Below are positions 42,631 through 52,768 of a DNA stretch of 64,000 bases, in pieces. Origin of the DNA: DASYXT01 sp035934555. Its GTDB lineage: Bacteria; Verrucomicrobiota; Verrucomicrobiia; Limisphaerales; UBA8199. Under the pieces are notes generated by a model, which saw only the letters and a program-made list of their open reading frames with translations, was not told the DNA's origin and did not search any database. A program made the position numbers and the translations under genes. The stretch covers positions 59,806 to 123,805 of the forward strand of contig DASYXT010000111.1 of assembly GCA_035934555.1 (NCBI GenBank), in the 5' to 3' direction. How positions within the stretch are numbered: position 1 is the first letter of the stretch; each line of letters opens with the position of its first letter.

Positions 42631-42884
42631 GAGCAGTCCTGTGTTAGCCTGTAAGGGAGGGGCAGTCAATCACGCGGAGAAAGCCAGGATGGTAGACGGT
42701 TTTGTAGACCTCCGCGCCTTCGAGTAAACCCCCAGGTCTCCTTTCAATGATGTGGGTCCCAGCCCTTCCAGCCCCACGTCGGCGTCCCGTCCCCCATTCT
42801 TGGGAGGGTTTCACCCCATACCTGCCCGCGCCGGTATGCTTAGATTGGTCCTAGTGACCAGCAGCAACAGCTTCTCTCCCCTTT

Positions 42885-43889
42885 ATGCCCGACCTGCTCC
42901 GTGTTCTGCTCATCGAAGATTCTGACGACGACGCCTTGCTGCTGTTGCGCGAGCTTCAGCAAGGCGGTTTTAATCCCGCACATCGGCGCGTCGAGACCGC
43001 CGAGATAATGTCCCTGGCGCTGCAGTCCCAGGATTGGGACCTCATTATCAGCGACTATTCCCTTCCGTGCTTCAGTGGCGCCGAGGCCCTGGATTTGTTC
43101 CGGCGCCAAGGCCTGGACATTCCATTCATAGTGGTCTCCGGCGCAATCGGGGAGGAAACCGCGGTGCGGATGATGAAAGCCGGGGCGCATGATTACCTCA
43201 TGAAAGATAACCTGCCGCGGCTGGCAGCGGCTGTCAGGCGCGAGCTGGCGGCCGCGCGTGAGCGGCACAGCCGCAGGCGCGCCGAAGCTGCCCGTGATCA
43301 CCTGGCGGCCATCGTCGAATCCTGTGAGGACGCGGTGATTGGCAAAACCCTCGACGGCACCGTGCTGAGTTGGAATCGAGGCGCGGAACAGCTTTACGGC
43401 TATACGGCCGCCGAAATGGTCGGGCACTCGATGTCTGTTCTAATGCCGCCGGGTCGTGCCCATGAACTGCTGGAGATCGGCGAATTGCTCAAGCAAGGCC
43501 ACCGGCTCGAGCACCTCGAAACCATCCGGCTGCGCAAAGACGGTTCGCAGGTCGAAGTGGACCTCACAGTTTCAGCGATAAAGAATGGCACCGGCCAGGT
43601 CGTCGGCGCGTCCACTGTTGCGCGGGATATTTCCACCCGAAAACAAGACGAGCGCGACCGGTTGCGGCTCATCGAGGACTTGAGCAAAGCCCTGAGCCAT
43701 GTCAAAACCCTCTCTGGCCTGCTGCCGATTTGTGCCGGATGCAAGAAAATCCGCAACGACGCCGGTTACTGGCAAGCCGTGGAAGTATATATCAAAGAGC
43801 ATTCCAGCGCCGAGTTTACCCATGGGATTTGCCCCGAGTGCGCCAAGCGCCTTTACCCGGATTACGAAGCCAAACTCAACAGGCCCTGA
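42885..43889 (+). CDS. Response regulator with PAS domain and C-terminal four-Cys motif
   Basis: This 334-residue protein has three parts. A CheY-like receiver (about 1-122) has VLLIEDSDDDA, phosphoacceptor Asp in WDLIISDYSLP and VVSGAIGEETAV with a Lys in HDYLMKDN. A PAS domain (about 140-265) has LAAIVESCEDAVIGKTLDGTVLSWNRGAEQLYGYTAAEMVG. The C-terminal motif (about 285-330) is GLLPICAGCKKIRNDAGYW...HGICPECAKRLYPDY, with two CxxC pairs that could bind a metal. It has no histidine kinase or DNA-binding domain, so it is a cytosolic signalling adaptor. No cognate kinase is adjacent. Confidence 0.88.
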   Translation: MPDLLRVLLIEDSDDDALLLLRELQQGGFNPAHRRVETAEIMSLALQSQDWDLIISDYSLPCFSGAEALDLFRRQGLDIPFIVVSGAIGEETAVRMMKAGAHDYLMKDNLPRLAAAVRRELAAARERHSRRRAEAARDHLAAIVESCEDAVIGKTLDGTVLSWNRGAEQLYGYTAAEMVGHSMSVLMPPGRAHELLEIGELLKQGHRLEHLETIRLRKDGSQVEVDLTVSAIKNGTGQVVGASTVARDISTRKQDERDRLRLIEDLSKALSHVKTLSGLLPICAGCKKIRNDAGYWQAVEVYIKEHSSAEFTHGICPECAKRLYPDYEAKLNRP

Positions 43890-44068
43890 ACCCGGATGGT
43901 GCACTGTTTTTGTGACGTTACTGCTTAAGGTCACATCCCAGATAATAAGCGGGGAATGATTTGGAAAAAAGACGTCAAGATTCGACCCCTTGACTTACAA
44001 ACGTCCAGGAGACCTTGATTGTCTGACACCGTTGTTGGTCGCGGTGCCTGGCGGGAACACCGTTTCCC

Positions 44069-45232
44069 TTACTGAACACTGGGCGGCAACGGCTCGGTGG
44101 AAAGGGTGATCGGCATGAAATTCAATTTGTAGAGCTTGCCATTTTGATAGTTGCCAGTCGGGAAAAGGATGCAGTCCACGGCAGTGGCGCTTGTCTGTTT
44201 CTGGAATTTCTGGCCAACGATCGGCACGTACCAGCCGAGGTCGCCGGTGTTGATGCTTTTGAATTTGGTCCATGGTCCCCACGGCTTGGGCGCCTCCCAC
44301 CAGTTGTCGATGGTGCGCGGGTCGGTGCGCAAGTTGTAGGTGGTATAATGCCAGACGACCATGACGTAGCGGCCCAGGGCGGGAATGTAGGTCATGCCGG
44401 TCATGCTGCAATTGAGCGGATCTTGCAGGATCGGTTTGGCGGCCTGGATGTCGCCACTCCAGTTATTTTTCTTCATGCCATCGCCGCCGGTGTAGAACTG
44501 CCAGTCGGCAGCGTCGAGGGCGGGAAGCTTTTCTCGAGACACGCGCCCCAGGATGTAGTAATCGCCATCCTCAAAGTGGCCATTGTTGGCGACGGCATAG
44601 ACGTACTTGTCGGCATTATCGACGCTGGCTTTGCCGTCCTGGCCATACCAGACGAAGTAGGGCGAGCCAAACGCCAGGCCGGGGAACATCGGGTGATTGT
44701 AAGTCTCCTCGGGCGAGCGCCACCAGGTCCGGCCTTTGTCGGTTGATTTGATGATGCTCGAATTCTTGAAAACATGCCGATGATGGGCGTCGCCGGATTG
44801 TTCCGGGTACAGGCAGCGGGTGACAAACATATAAAGGACACCGCCCACGCAGTAAGTGTTCATCGTCTTCCAATTGCCGTGGTCGTGGCCCACGACGTCC
44901 TTGCCGTAGCCGCCCATGTCGCTGATGGAAACGCCCTGAAGATGGGCCGGGTCGTCGCCGAGGACTTTGCCAAAAGCGATGCAGCGTCCGTCAAAGCCGC
45001 CAAAGCTGGAGCCGTCGTCGTTGGCGGTGTACAGCGCGTTGTCGTCGGCCCAGGTGGGAGCCCATTCGTCGCCCACGCTGTTGGTGAGTTGGGCGAAGGA
45101 GTTGTTAATCCGAACGTCAACGATGGGCTTGTCGGGGCGGGCGAACAGGCTGGCCGAGGATGCGAGCAGGACGCTCAGGAGCGCGCGCGCGCGCGATACG
45201 ATTTTGGTTCCTGGTGTTAACATAGGTCTCAT
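44069..45232 (-). CDS. Secreted beta-propeller-like protein (DUF4185-type)
   Basis: This 387-residue exported protein has a signal peptide (IVSRARALLSVLLASSASLFA). It is rich in Trp/Tyr/Gly/Asp strands: DEWAPTWADDNALYTANDDGSSFGG, KSTDKGRTWWRSPEETYNHP (a BNR/Asp-box-like SxDxGxTW), DKYVYAVANNGHF and WGPWTKFKS. This fits a sialidase-like or DUF4185 five- to six-blade propeller. Catalytic residues are not obvious. A second ATG at 45223 is possible. A (GC)n run near 45180-45194 encodes Arg-Ala repeats in the leader. Function is unknown, possibly glycan binding or hydrolysis. Confidence 0.7.
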   Translation of the reverse strand: MRPMLTPGTKIVSRARALLSVLLASSASLFARPDKPIVDVRINNSFAQLTNSVGDEWAPTWADDNALYTANDDGSSFGGFDGRCIAFGKVLGDDPAHLQGVSISDMGGYGKDVVGHDHGNWKTMNTYCVGGVLYMFVTRCLYPEQSGDAHHRHVFKNSSIIKSTDKGRTWWRSPEETYNHPMFPGLAFGSPYFVWYGQDGKASVDNADKYVYAVANNGHFEDGDYYILGRVSREKLPALDAADWQFYTGGDGMKKNNWSGDIQAAKPILQDPLNCSMTGMTYIPALGRYVMVVWHYTTYNLRTDPRTIDNWWEAPKPWGPWTKFKSINTGDLGWYVPIVGQKFQKQTSATAVDCILFPTGNYQNGKLYKLNFMPITLSTEPLPPSVQ

Positions 45233-45627
45233 ATAATTGACTTACACCTCGACGGGGCTGGTCAGACCGTAGAAAAGAAGAGTCTCCAAGAAGCAAAGTA
45301 CCACGGACTTGCCAAGCCGATTGCGCATGCAGCTCATAATGGCGCTTGATTAAGGTTAAGATACCAACCAATAGAAGCGCCGGCAATAAGCTCGCGCCGA
45401 TATGCCGATATTCCAGAACCTGAAGCGCCCCCTGGCCCAAAAAAGCCCGAATTCCTTCGAAGGACCTTCGAATACCCTTCGAGCTCCCACCGTGCCGCCA
45501 CGCCAACATCACGCCAGCAGCACGCTCGCACTCCGCTTCCCCCAATCACGGGCCAGTTACCTTAAGGCATTAGGCAGGTAACAGCTTGCTGGACTGCGGC
45601 CTTCGAGAGGCCCCCGGCCGCAAACCA
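45233..45627. other. 395-bp intergenic region without a supported gene
   Basis: Several short open frames overlap here, but none has a recognisable domain or a convincing start. The only structure noticed is a run near 45453-45483 in which CTTCGA recurs three times with self-complementary spacing. It lies between the DUF4185-type gene and the downstream end of the 593-residue unknown gene. Confidence 0.6.
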
Positions 45628-47409
45628 TCAATGCGCCGCGACGGTCATGCCGATGTCGTGGGCCAGGCGGTCGGCGGCTTCAGGGGAGACCCACCGCACC
45701 AGGGCGACAAAATTCACCAACGTCGGGCTGTCCGGCTTGGCGGCAAATAATGTGCGCAGGCTGTTAACGACTTTTCTGTAGGTGGCGGCGTACTTCTCAT
45801 GCACGAGCCGGGTCACGTAGGTTTCCAGGACCGGGCGGGCGATGCCGTCGGTGCGGCCGTCTGACCGGTAAGGCACCTGGCAGAAAATGCGGATGAAGGT
45901 GAGCGGCTCGGCGTCGATGAGGGTCAGCCAGCTCTGGCGGATTTCTTCAGTGTCGTACTTCGAGTTGAGCCGCTCGCGAATGGCGGCGGCGACGGTGGCC
46001 GGGTCGCTGCGGCGCGCAATGAGGTCCTTTATTTTGGACCACGCCATCTGGCGTTCGATTTCCGGCGGTAACGCCGGTTCGGCTTTGACCTCTTCGACCA
46101 AATTCTTCAGCCCCAATTCCGCGCTGAGTTGTTTGCCCACTTCTTCAGCGTCGTCCTTGCGGACCCGCTCGCAGGTGATTAAGCCCTTGATGACCAGCGC
46201 CTGTGTTGCGGGCGGAATGTGGCGCAGCAGCGGCAGCACCTCGCTGGCGGGCGGCACTTTGTGCCCCGGCACCAGGTGGCGGATGAACTCGGGAATGACG
46301 GCATCGGCCTCCTCGAGGCGCGCGGTACGCAGTTTCAGCACAAATTTCAACGTCCGGGCTGCCGGGTCGGTCTTGCCGAGGTTGTTGATGATCATCTGCC
46401 GATGATCGGGATTGACCACATGGGCGAGCATCTCCTCGGCCTGGGCCAGGAGATCCTTATCGAGGCCGTTCCGGGGTCCGGTGAGGACGAGTTGCTCGAT
46501 GAGCGCCGGCAGCCGCTGCGCAAAAATCACGTCCGGCGATTCAGTGTTTTGATGCTCGTAATAATGCAGCAGATCGAGCAGGAACGACAGTTTTTGAAAG
46601 GCGATGCGCTGGGCGCGCGCGGTTTCGGGTGCGTTCCGGCTGCGCTGGACTTTCTGGTAGAGAGCGGCCAATTGCTCGCGTTTGGCCGGCGGCAAGGTGG
46701 TTTGCTGTTGCAGCAGCGCCTCGAAATCACTCTTGAACCCGAGCATGATCTCTTCGGGTTTCGGGCGCGGGTTGAGCTTGGGATCGGTGGTGAGATCATT
46801 GAACAGGCCGAGAACTTCCTGGCCGAAATCCCGCACGACGCGCTCGCGCGCCACTTGTCCCTTAATGAAACACCGGTTGGCGCGCACCATGCGTGGGGAG
46901 AAGAATTGCTCGGGGTCCTGGCGCAAGGCCTCGAGCAAATCCTGTTCGAGGGGGGTTTCCAGGCGCAGCAACTCCTCGAGGAGCGGTTGCTGGGCGGCCA
47001 ATAGCTCACGCCGGCTCTCTTCAAGGCTCCGCAGGACGACTGGCTGGGGCATGTCCATTTCGGCGCTACCTTTGCTCAGCGCCGCGAGGTACTGGGTCAC
47101 ATTGGTGTTGTGCTCGACCAACTTCGCCACGATCCCGCCCACATCGTTCATGGGCAGTTTGGTGACCAGACCGGCTAACAGCAGGACCAGTTCATTGTGC
47201 GAACGCTGGCGGTGCTCGATCACCCGCTCCAGCAGTGAACGCAAAGCCTTGAGGTCCGCTTCGAGCGTCTTATTGCCGGCCTCGAGTTGCTCGACCCGCA
47301 AGCGCAGCAAGGGCCATTCCTTCTGCAGTTGCTCGAGGGACACCATCGGCACCGCCGTTCCACTCTCTGACATAGAGCTATCCTCGGCGAAAGCGTAGCG
47401 TTTTTCCAT
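45628..47409 (-). CDS. 593-residue helical cytosolic protein of unknown function
   Basis: The ATG at 47409 opens a protein with no signal peptide or membrane segment. Residues 20-80 look like a coiled coil (SLEQLQKEWPLLRLRVEQLEAGNKTLEADLKALRSLLERV). The rest is Leu/Glu/Arg-rich and helical, with armadillo/HEAT-like spacing (KFVLKLRTARLEEADAVIPEFIRHLVPG; VLPLLRHIPPATQALVIKGLITCERVRK). I do not recognise a family. Codon use and composition match the neighbours, and no neighbour is coupled to it. A scaffold role is possible but not supported by any motif. Confidence 0.75.
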   Translation of the reverse strand: MEKRYAFAEDSSMSESGTAVPMVSLEQLQKEWPLLRLRVEQLEAGNKTLEADLKALRSLLERVIEHRQRSHNELVLLLAGLVTKLPMNDVGGIVAKLVEHNTNVTQYLAALSKGSAEMDMPQPVVLRSLEESRRELLAAQQPLLEELLRLETPLEQDLLEALRQDPEQFFSPRMVRANRCFIKGQVARERVVRDFGQEVLGLFNDLTTDPKLNPRPKPEEIMLGFKSDFEALLQQQTTLPPAKREQLAALYQKVQRSRNAPETARAQRIAFQKLSFLLDLLHYYEHQNTESPDVIFAQRLPALIEQLVLTGPRNGLDKDLLAQAEEMLAHVVNPDHRQMIINNLGKTDPAARTLKFVLKLRTARLEEADAVIPEFIRHLVPGHKVPPASEVLPLLRHIPPATQALVIKGLITCERVRKDDAEEVGKQLSAELGLKNLVEEVKAEPALPPEIERQMAWSKIKDLIARRSDPATVAAAIRERLNSKYDTEEIRQSWLTLIDAEPLTFIRIFCQVPYRSDGRTDGIARPVLETYVTRLVHEKYAATYRKVVNSLRTLFAAKPDSPTLVNFVALVRWVSPEAADRLAHDIGMTVAAH

Positions 47410-47714
47410 TCCTTTTTACGAAGTGCAGGATGGCCTTTGGTGGCGCATCGAATCGGCTTGCCAAGGGGGGTGGGGCTGTCTAATCAGGTTCCCCAATGAA
47501 TGGGAGCGCCCCGTGGGGCTGAACCCGCGGCAACCTGGTCAGCGGCAGTGTCACGATTGAATATTGTCGCTGAAGCAGGCGTCGCCTCTGGGGTGAATCA
47601 GGTAGGCCGATGACAAGGCGCCAAATTGAAAGTATAGTGTCTGTACATTTGGGCGATGCGCGGGTGCGAACGGCAGGTTCCCCCCAATCCGCCGGGACTT
47701 AAACTTTAACTTTT
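47410..47714. other. 305-bp divergent intergenic region
   Basis: This is the space between the divergent 593-residue unknown gene and the AsmA-like gene, so it should hold both promoters. No convincing -35/-10 pair, palindrome or small gene was found by eye. The region just before 47715 is moderately AT-rich (AAACTTTAACTTTT). Confidence 0.5.
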
Positions 47715-50700
47715 ATGCCAGAACCAGTTTCCACAACACCAGCGCCCCGCAAACGCCGCCGTTGGCTGCGCATCCTTGGTTGGGTGCTCGGGGTGTTCGT
47801 TATTCTCACCATCGCGCTTTATTTCACCGCAACCAGTTCGCTGTTTTTCAAAGGGGTCATCCTGCCGAAGGCCAGCGCCGCGCTGAACGCCCACATCACT
47901 GTTGCCGACGCCTCAATTAGCCCTTTCCACCAGGTCGTTTTGCGCGATCTCAAGGTCCAAACCACCGGCACCGAACCGTTGCTGACCGCCCCCGAGGTGC
48001 GGCTGCAGTACAGCTTGATGGACATCATCCACGGCAACATCCATGTGGACGAGGTGGCCCTGACCAGTCCGACGATAAACGTGGTGCAGAATCCGGACGG
48101 GTCCAGCAACCTGGATCCGTTGCTGAAGAGTCAGCCATCGCCCAAGCCGGCGCAGCCGACCCCGGCCAACTCCAAGCCGATGCAAATCGATATCGGCAAA
48201 GTCAACTTCTCTGACTGCACATTGCGGCAGGTGAAGAATTACAATGCGACGGATCGCGATGTGACTGAAATCTCGCACCTGAACCTGGCGGTGGGCAATG
48301 TCAGAAACGGGCAAACCGGAAAAATGACCATCGGCGCCGACTTGCTCATGGACAACCGGCCGCCCGCTCCGGCAACTCATGGCAGCGTTCAGGCGAAATT
48401 AGACGGGAACTTTAGTTTCACATTGTCCGCTGATCTCAAACCGGCGGCGGTGGAGGGCAACACGCGGTTGCAGGTGAGTCGGGCCGATGGCAGCCTGGGG
48501 CAACTGGCCAGCATGGGCGTCACTTTGGATTGCAATGCGACGCCCACAGAGATCAAGCAGATTGCGCTGAAATTCCAGCGCGCCGATGCCACGCTGGCTC
48601 AATTGCTGGTGTTCGGCCCGTTCAACATGGAAAAAACCGAAGGCCGGCTGACCGTTCAACTGCTCAATGTGGACAAGAATTTGTTGAACCTGGCCGGTGC
48701 GTCGAGCGGAGTGGATTTTGGGCCTACGACCGTGAATTCAACCAATGAAGTGACGCTGGCCAACGGTGGCAAGCTTATCACAACAGTCGGTCAGTTTAAC
48801 CTCGACCACTTGCAATTGACACGCACCAACCTGACCACCCCGCCGCTGGACCTCCACGCTGGCTACGATGTGCAGGTTGACCAGGCCGCCAGCAACGCCC
48901 TCTTGCGCGCTTTTACGCTCACCGGCAGCCAGAAGGGCAGCGAAATTGTTCACGGGGACCTCGCCAAACCGATGAGCCTGTCGTGGGGCAACACGGGCAA
49001 TATGGTCGGCGATTCGACCCTGGAACTGGCGGTGACGCATTTTGACTTCGCCAACTGGCAGGTGTTCCTGGGGCAGGTGGCGCCCGCCGGCGAGTTGAAT
49101 GCCAAGCTGCAATTGGTTTCGGAACAAGCCGGCAAAGCCTTAACGTTTAATCTGACTTCATCCCTGAACCAGCTCGCGGTGATCTCCGGTACAAACCGGC
49201 TCGACAATCTCGCCATCTCGCTGACGTTGCGCGGGAAGGCCGCGGACCTGAAACAATTCACCTTTCCCGAATACAAGCTGGACGTGGCCCAACTTAACCA
49301 CCCGCTCGTCAATGCCTCCGGCTCGGGGACTTACGATAAAAGCACCAGCCGGGCAGACGTGCAGCTCACGGCTCACCTGCTGCTGGCCAACTTGCTCCAA
49401 AGCTTTCCCCAGCCGAGCATGCGCGTTTCCTCAGGCGCGGCGGACCTCACACTACACGTGGTGCAATCGCCCATCTCCACCAATGAATCGGCCCAGGCCG
49501 TCACCGGCAAATTTGCCCTTACGGATTTTACGGGCCAATTCGGCAGTAATGTTTTTCGCCAGTTCGCCACCACCGCTGACCTCGACGTCAAAGCGACGCC
49601 GCAGGAAGTGCAAATTCAGAAGATCGCCGGCACGCTGGGCGAGGGTGGCCAACAGGGCGGCAGTTTCGAGCTCTCCGGCACCTATGGCCTGAGCAATCAT
49701 GCCGCCAACATCACAGCTAAACTGACTGATTTGAATCAAAACGGCCTCGGCCCCTTCCTGCAACCGATGCTGGGCGATAAGCAGCTCGTGAGCGTGGCGC
49801 TCAACGCCAATGCTTCCGCCCAGTATGCGCCGCAAGCGCCTTCGGCGGTTAAGGCCTCGCTCCTGGTCACCAACCTTGTCGTGCATGATCCCACAGGTCA
49901 GTTCCCGTCGGCGCCTCTTGCCGCCGGGCTGGACCTGGACGCATCGCTGAATAATCAGGTCGCCGACCTCCGGCAGTTGCAACTCGCGCTGACTCCGACA
50001 GCCCTCGCCACCAACAAAATCCTAGTCACGGGGCATGTGGATATGTCCGACACCAACGCCACACAAGGGAATATCAAGATGGCGGCCGATTCGCTCGATT
50101 TAACCAGTTATTACGACCTGTTCGGCGCCTCGAGCAAATCAACCGCCAGTCAGCCTGCGGCTCCGTCGGCACCACCGGCTCAGACCACCCCTGCGGCCGC
50201 CGGGCCGGAACAGGAGCCGCCCGCCAAGACGTTGCCGTTCCGCAACTTTACCGCCGAAGCCACCATCGGCCGGCTGTATCTGCATGAGATCCAAATCACC
50301 AACTTGCAAATGGTCACGAAACTTCAGAGCACGGCCGTCTCGCTGAATCCCTGCAAGCTGGCGCTCAACGGCGCGCCGGTTGATACCACGCTGGACCTGG
50401 ACACGAGTGTCCCTGGTTACAAATACGCGTTCGCGTTCAACGCGAATGCGGTGCCATTGGCGCCGCTGGTGAATACTTTCGAGCCCGCCCGCAAAGGCGT
50501 CTTGAGCGGCACCTTTACTGCCGTAACCAAAATCAGTGGCGCGGGCACTACCGGTGCCAGCCTGCGGAAGTCGCTCCAGGGCCAATTCGACATCGGCTCG
50601 ACGAATCTCAATCTTTCGGTCGATAACATCCAAGGCAATGGCGTCTCGACCAAGCTGCTGCGCGTGCTGGTGGACACCATTTCGACGATCCCCGAGCTGG

Positions 50701-51287
50701 CCAGCAACCCCGCAGCGGGCGCGACCTCGTTGCTGTCAGGTTTGCTGGGCCATCGCGGCAGCACGGGGTCCGGCGGCAGTTTGACTGGGGATTTGAAGAA
50801 ATCACCTATCGACTCGATCATCCTGCGCGGCAATGCGGGGTCGGGTCGTGTGAACCTGCAGCAGGCGCTGATCGAGAGCCCGGCGTTCGAGGCCGAGGCC
50901 ACCGGCGCGGTCACACTGGCTCCGGTTCTTACCAACTCGCCGATTCAAATCCCGGTATCCGTTTCCCTGGCCCGCTCAGTCGCTCAACGGATTAATTTGG
51001 CCGGTAACACCCCGACCAACGCGCCTTATGCGAAGTTGCCGGACTTCCTGACGATTGAAGGCACGCTGGGCAATCCGACGCGCCACATCAATTATGCGGC
51101 GTTAGCCGGTGCCGTCGCGCAGGGCATCGGCGGCAAAGCGGGTCAGGTTGGCGGCGCGCTCAACGGACTGGGTGGGCTGCTGGGCGGTAAAGGCACGCAA
51201 GGCAACGCTCCCTCGACCAATGCTCCAGCCACGAACCAGTCTCCAGCCGGCAATTTGCTGAATAGGTTCCGCGGCTTGATCAAGTAA
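47715..51287 (+). CDS. AsmA-like envelope protein
   Basis: This 1190-residue protein has a basic cytosolic start (APRKRRRW) and one anchor helix (LGWVLGVFVILTIALYFTATSSLF). A very long beta-rich periplasmic region begins with the AsmA pattern NAHITVADASISPFHQVVLRDLKV and DEVALTSPTINVVQNPDGSSNLDPLL. Repeated beta motifs follow. A Pro/Ala/Gln linker (about 815-840) precedes the conserved C-terminal AsmA-like part (FTAVTKISGAGTTGASLRKSLQGQFDIGSTNLNL), and a Gly/Asn-rich tail ends it. AsmA/TamB-like proteins are thought to bridge the envelope for lipid transport. Its stop is 2 nt before the M20 peptidase start. Confidence 0.85.
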   Translation: MPEPVSTTPAPRKRRRWLRILGWVLGVFVILTIALYFTATSSLFFKGVILPKASAALNAHITVADASISPFHQVVLRDLKVQTTGTEPLLTAPEVRLQYSLMDIIHGNIHVDEVALTSPTINVVQNPDGSSNLDPLLKSQPSPKPAQPTPANSKPMQIDIGKVNFSDCTLRQVKNYNATDRDVTEISHLNLAVGNVRNGQTGKMTIGADLLMDNRPPAPATHGSVQAKLDGNFSFTLSADLKPAAVEGNTRLQVSRADGSLGQLASMGVTLDCNATPTEIKQIALKFQRADATLAQLLVFGPFNMEKTEGRLTVQLLNVDKNLLNLAGASSGVDFGPTTVNSTNEVTLANGGKLITTVGQFNLDHLQLTRTNLTTPPLDLHAGYDVQVDQAASNALLRAFTLTGSQKGSEIVHGDLAKPMSLSWGNTGNMVGDSTLELAVTHFDFANWQVFLGQVAPAGELNAKLQLVSEQAGKALTFNLTSSLNQLAVISGTNRLDNLAISLTLRGKAADLKQFTFPEYKLDVAQLNHPLVNASGSGTYDKSTSRADVQLTAHLLLANLLQSFPQPSMRVSSGAADLTLHVVQSPISTNESAQAVTGKFALTDFTGQFGSNVFRQFATTADLDVKATPQEVQIQKIAGTLGEGGQQGGSFELSGTYGLSNHAANITAKLTDLNQNGLGPFLQPMLGDKQLVSVALNANASAQYAPQAPSAVKASLLVTNLVVHDPTGQFPSAPLAAGLDLDASLNNQVADLRQLQLALTPTALATNKILVTGHVDMSDTNATQGNIKMAADSLDLTSYYDLFGASSKSTASQPAAPSAPPAQTTPAAAGPEQEPPAKTLPFRNFTAEATIGRLYLHEIQITNLQMVTKLQSTAVSLNPCKLALNGAPVDTTLDLDTSVPGYKYAFAFNANAVPLAPLVNTFEPARKGVLSGTFTAVTKISGAGTTGASLRKSLQGQFDIGSTNLNLSVDNIQGNGVSTKLLRVLVDTISTIPELASNPAAGATSLLSGLLGHRGSTGSGGSLTGDLKKSPIDSIILRGNAGSGRVNLQQALIESPAFEAEATGAVTLAPVLTNSPIQIPVSVSLARSVAQRINLAGNTPTNAPYAKLPDFLTIEGTLGNPTRHINYAALAGAVAQGIGGKAGQVGGALNGLGGLLGGKGTQGNAPSTNAPATNQSPAGNLLNRFRGLIK

Positions 51288-51289
51288 AC

Positions 51290-52687
51290 ATGCGCGCTTT
51301 AATACCCGCCATGCAACCCGTTTTCGAATACCTGGAAAAGAATCAACCGCGGTTCCTCAATGAGCTGTGCGAGTACCTGCGCTTCCCGAGCGTGTCGGCC
51401 CAATCACACCATAAGGCGGACCTCGAAGCTTGCGGGAAATGGCTGGTGCAGCACTGCCAGAGCATCGGTTTGGACGCCCAGCTCTGTCCCACCGAAGGGC
51501 ACCCGGTGGTGCTCGCCAAAACCCCGCCAGCCAACTCCCGCAACGGGCGCCGTCCGCATTTTGTCGTTTATGGCCATTACGACGTGCAGCCGCCGGAGCC
51601 GTTCGAGTTGTGGAAATCCCCTCCGTTCGAGCCGCGTGTGGCAGGTCATGCGCTCTTCGCCCGCGGAGCGTGCGACAACAAAGGCCAGAACTTCGCGCAT
51701 TTAAAAGCGATCGAGGCGTACCTGAAAACCGGCACCGACTTGCCGTGTGATCTGACGTTTGTCATCGAAGGTGAAGAGGAAGTAGGCAGCAAGAGCCTGT
51801 CGTCGTTTCTGAAACAACACCAGGCCGAGCTGGCGTGTGATGCGATTGTCATTTCCGATACAGGCATGCCTTCCAAACAGCACCCCGCCCTCACCTATGC
51901 CCTGCGCGGTATTATCGCGCTGGAAGTGACACTGCACGGGCCGAACCGGGATTTGCACTCCGGCATTTTCGGCGGCACCGTTGATAACCCCGCCATGGTC
52001 CTGTGCCAGATGCTCGGGCAGTTGCGCGATCGGCGCGGCCGCATCGCCATCCCCGGCTTTTATGACGATGTGCGGCCCTTGTCGGCTTACGAACGCAAGG
52101 AGTTCAAGCGCCTGCCCTTCAAAGAACGTGATTACCGCAAGCTCCTCGGCGTCCCGGAACTGTTCGGTGAGCACGGCTACACGCCCATCGAACAGCGCTC
52201 CGCGCGGCCAACCCTCGAGATTAACGGCCTGACCAGCGGCTACCAGGGCGAAGGCAGCAAAACCATTATTCCCGCCTGGGCACGTGCGAAACTCACGCTA
52301 CGGCTGGTGCCCGATCAAAAGCCTGCGCGCATCGTCAGCATTGTGCGCCGTCATTTGAAGAAGATTTGCCCGCCGACGGTGCGCCTGGAAATCCAGGGTG
52401 GCCATGGCGCGGTTCCGTACCTGGTCCCGCCCACCAGCGCTCAAGCGCAGGCCGCGCTCCGAGCGCTTGAAGCGGCCTTTGGGCGAAAGCCCGTGCTGCT
52501 CCGCGAAGGGGGCTCCATCCCCATTGTCAATGAATTCAAACGCGTGCTCAAGGCTGACGCATTGATGCTTGGCCTGGCGCTGCCCGACGATAATGCCCAC
52601 TCGCCCAACGAGAAGTTCGACCTGGACTGCTTCACGGCCGGCCAGCGCATGAGTGCGTACCTGTGGCAGGAATTGAGTAAGACGTAG
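51290..52687 (+). CDS. M20-family dipeptidase/peptidase
   Basis: This 465-residue cytosolic dinuclear zinc peptidase has the metal ligands visible as HFVVYGHYDVQPP (His, Asp), LFARGACDNKGQNFAH (bridging Asp), FVIEGEEEVGSKS (catalytic Glu and metal Glu), VISDTGMP (Asp) and the C-terminal His in LPDDNAHSPNEKF. The lid domain has DLHSGIFGGTVDNPA. Members hydrolyse dipeptides or N-acyl amino acids. An ATG at 51311 is an alternative start that fits the family edge. It is only 2 nt after the AsmA-like gene, so the two are probably co-transcribed. Confidence 0.92.
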   Translation: MRALIPAMQPVFEYLEKNQPRFLNELCEYLRFPSVSAQSHHKADLEACGKWLVQHCQSIGLDAQLCPTEGHPVVLAKTPPANSRNGRRPHFVVYGHYDVQPPEPFELWKSPPFEPRVAGHALFARGACDNKGQNFAHLKAIEAYLKTGTDLPCDLTFVIEGEEEVGSKSLSSFLKQHQAELACDAIVISDTGMPSKQHPALTYALRGIIALEVTLHGPNRDLHSGIFGGTVDNPAMVLCQMLGQLRDRRGRIAIPGFYDDVRPLSAYERKEFKRLPFKERDYRKLLGVPELFGEHGYTPIEQRSARPTLEINGLTSGYQGEGSKTIIPAWARAKLTLRLVPDQKPARIVSIVRRHLKKICPPTVRLEIQGGHGAVPYLVPPTSAQAQAALRALEAAFGRKPVLLREGGSIPIVNEFKRVLKADALMLGLALPDDNAHSPNEKFDLDCFTAGQRMSAYLWQELSKT

Positions 52688-52768
52688 AGTGTGCAGCGTG
52701 GAGCGGGAACGCGTAGAACGGTCCTCAAGTACAATGATACCTCAACAGCCCGCGCCACGCTCCCGCTC

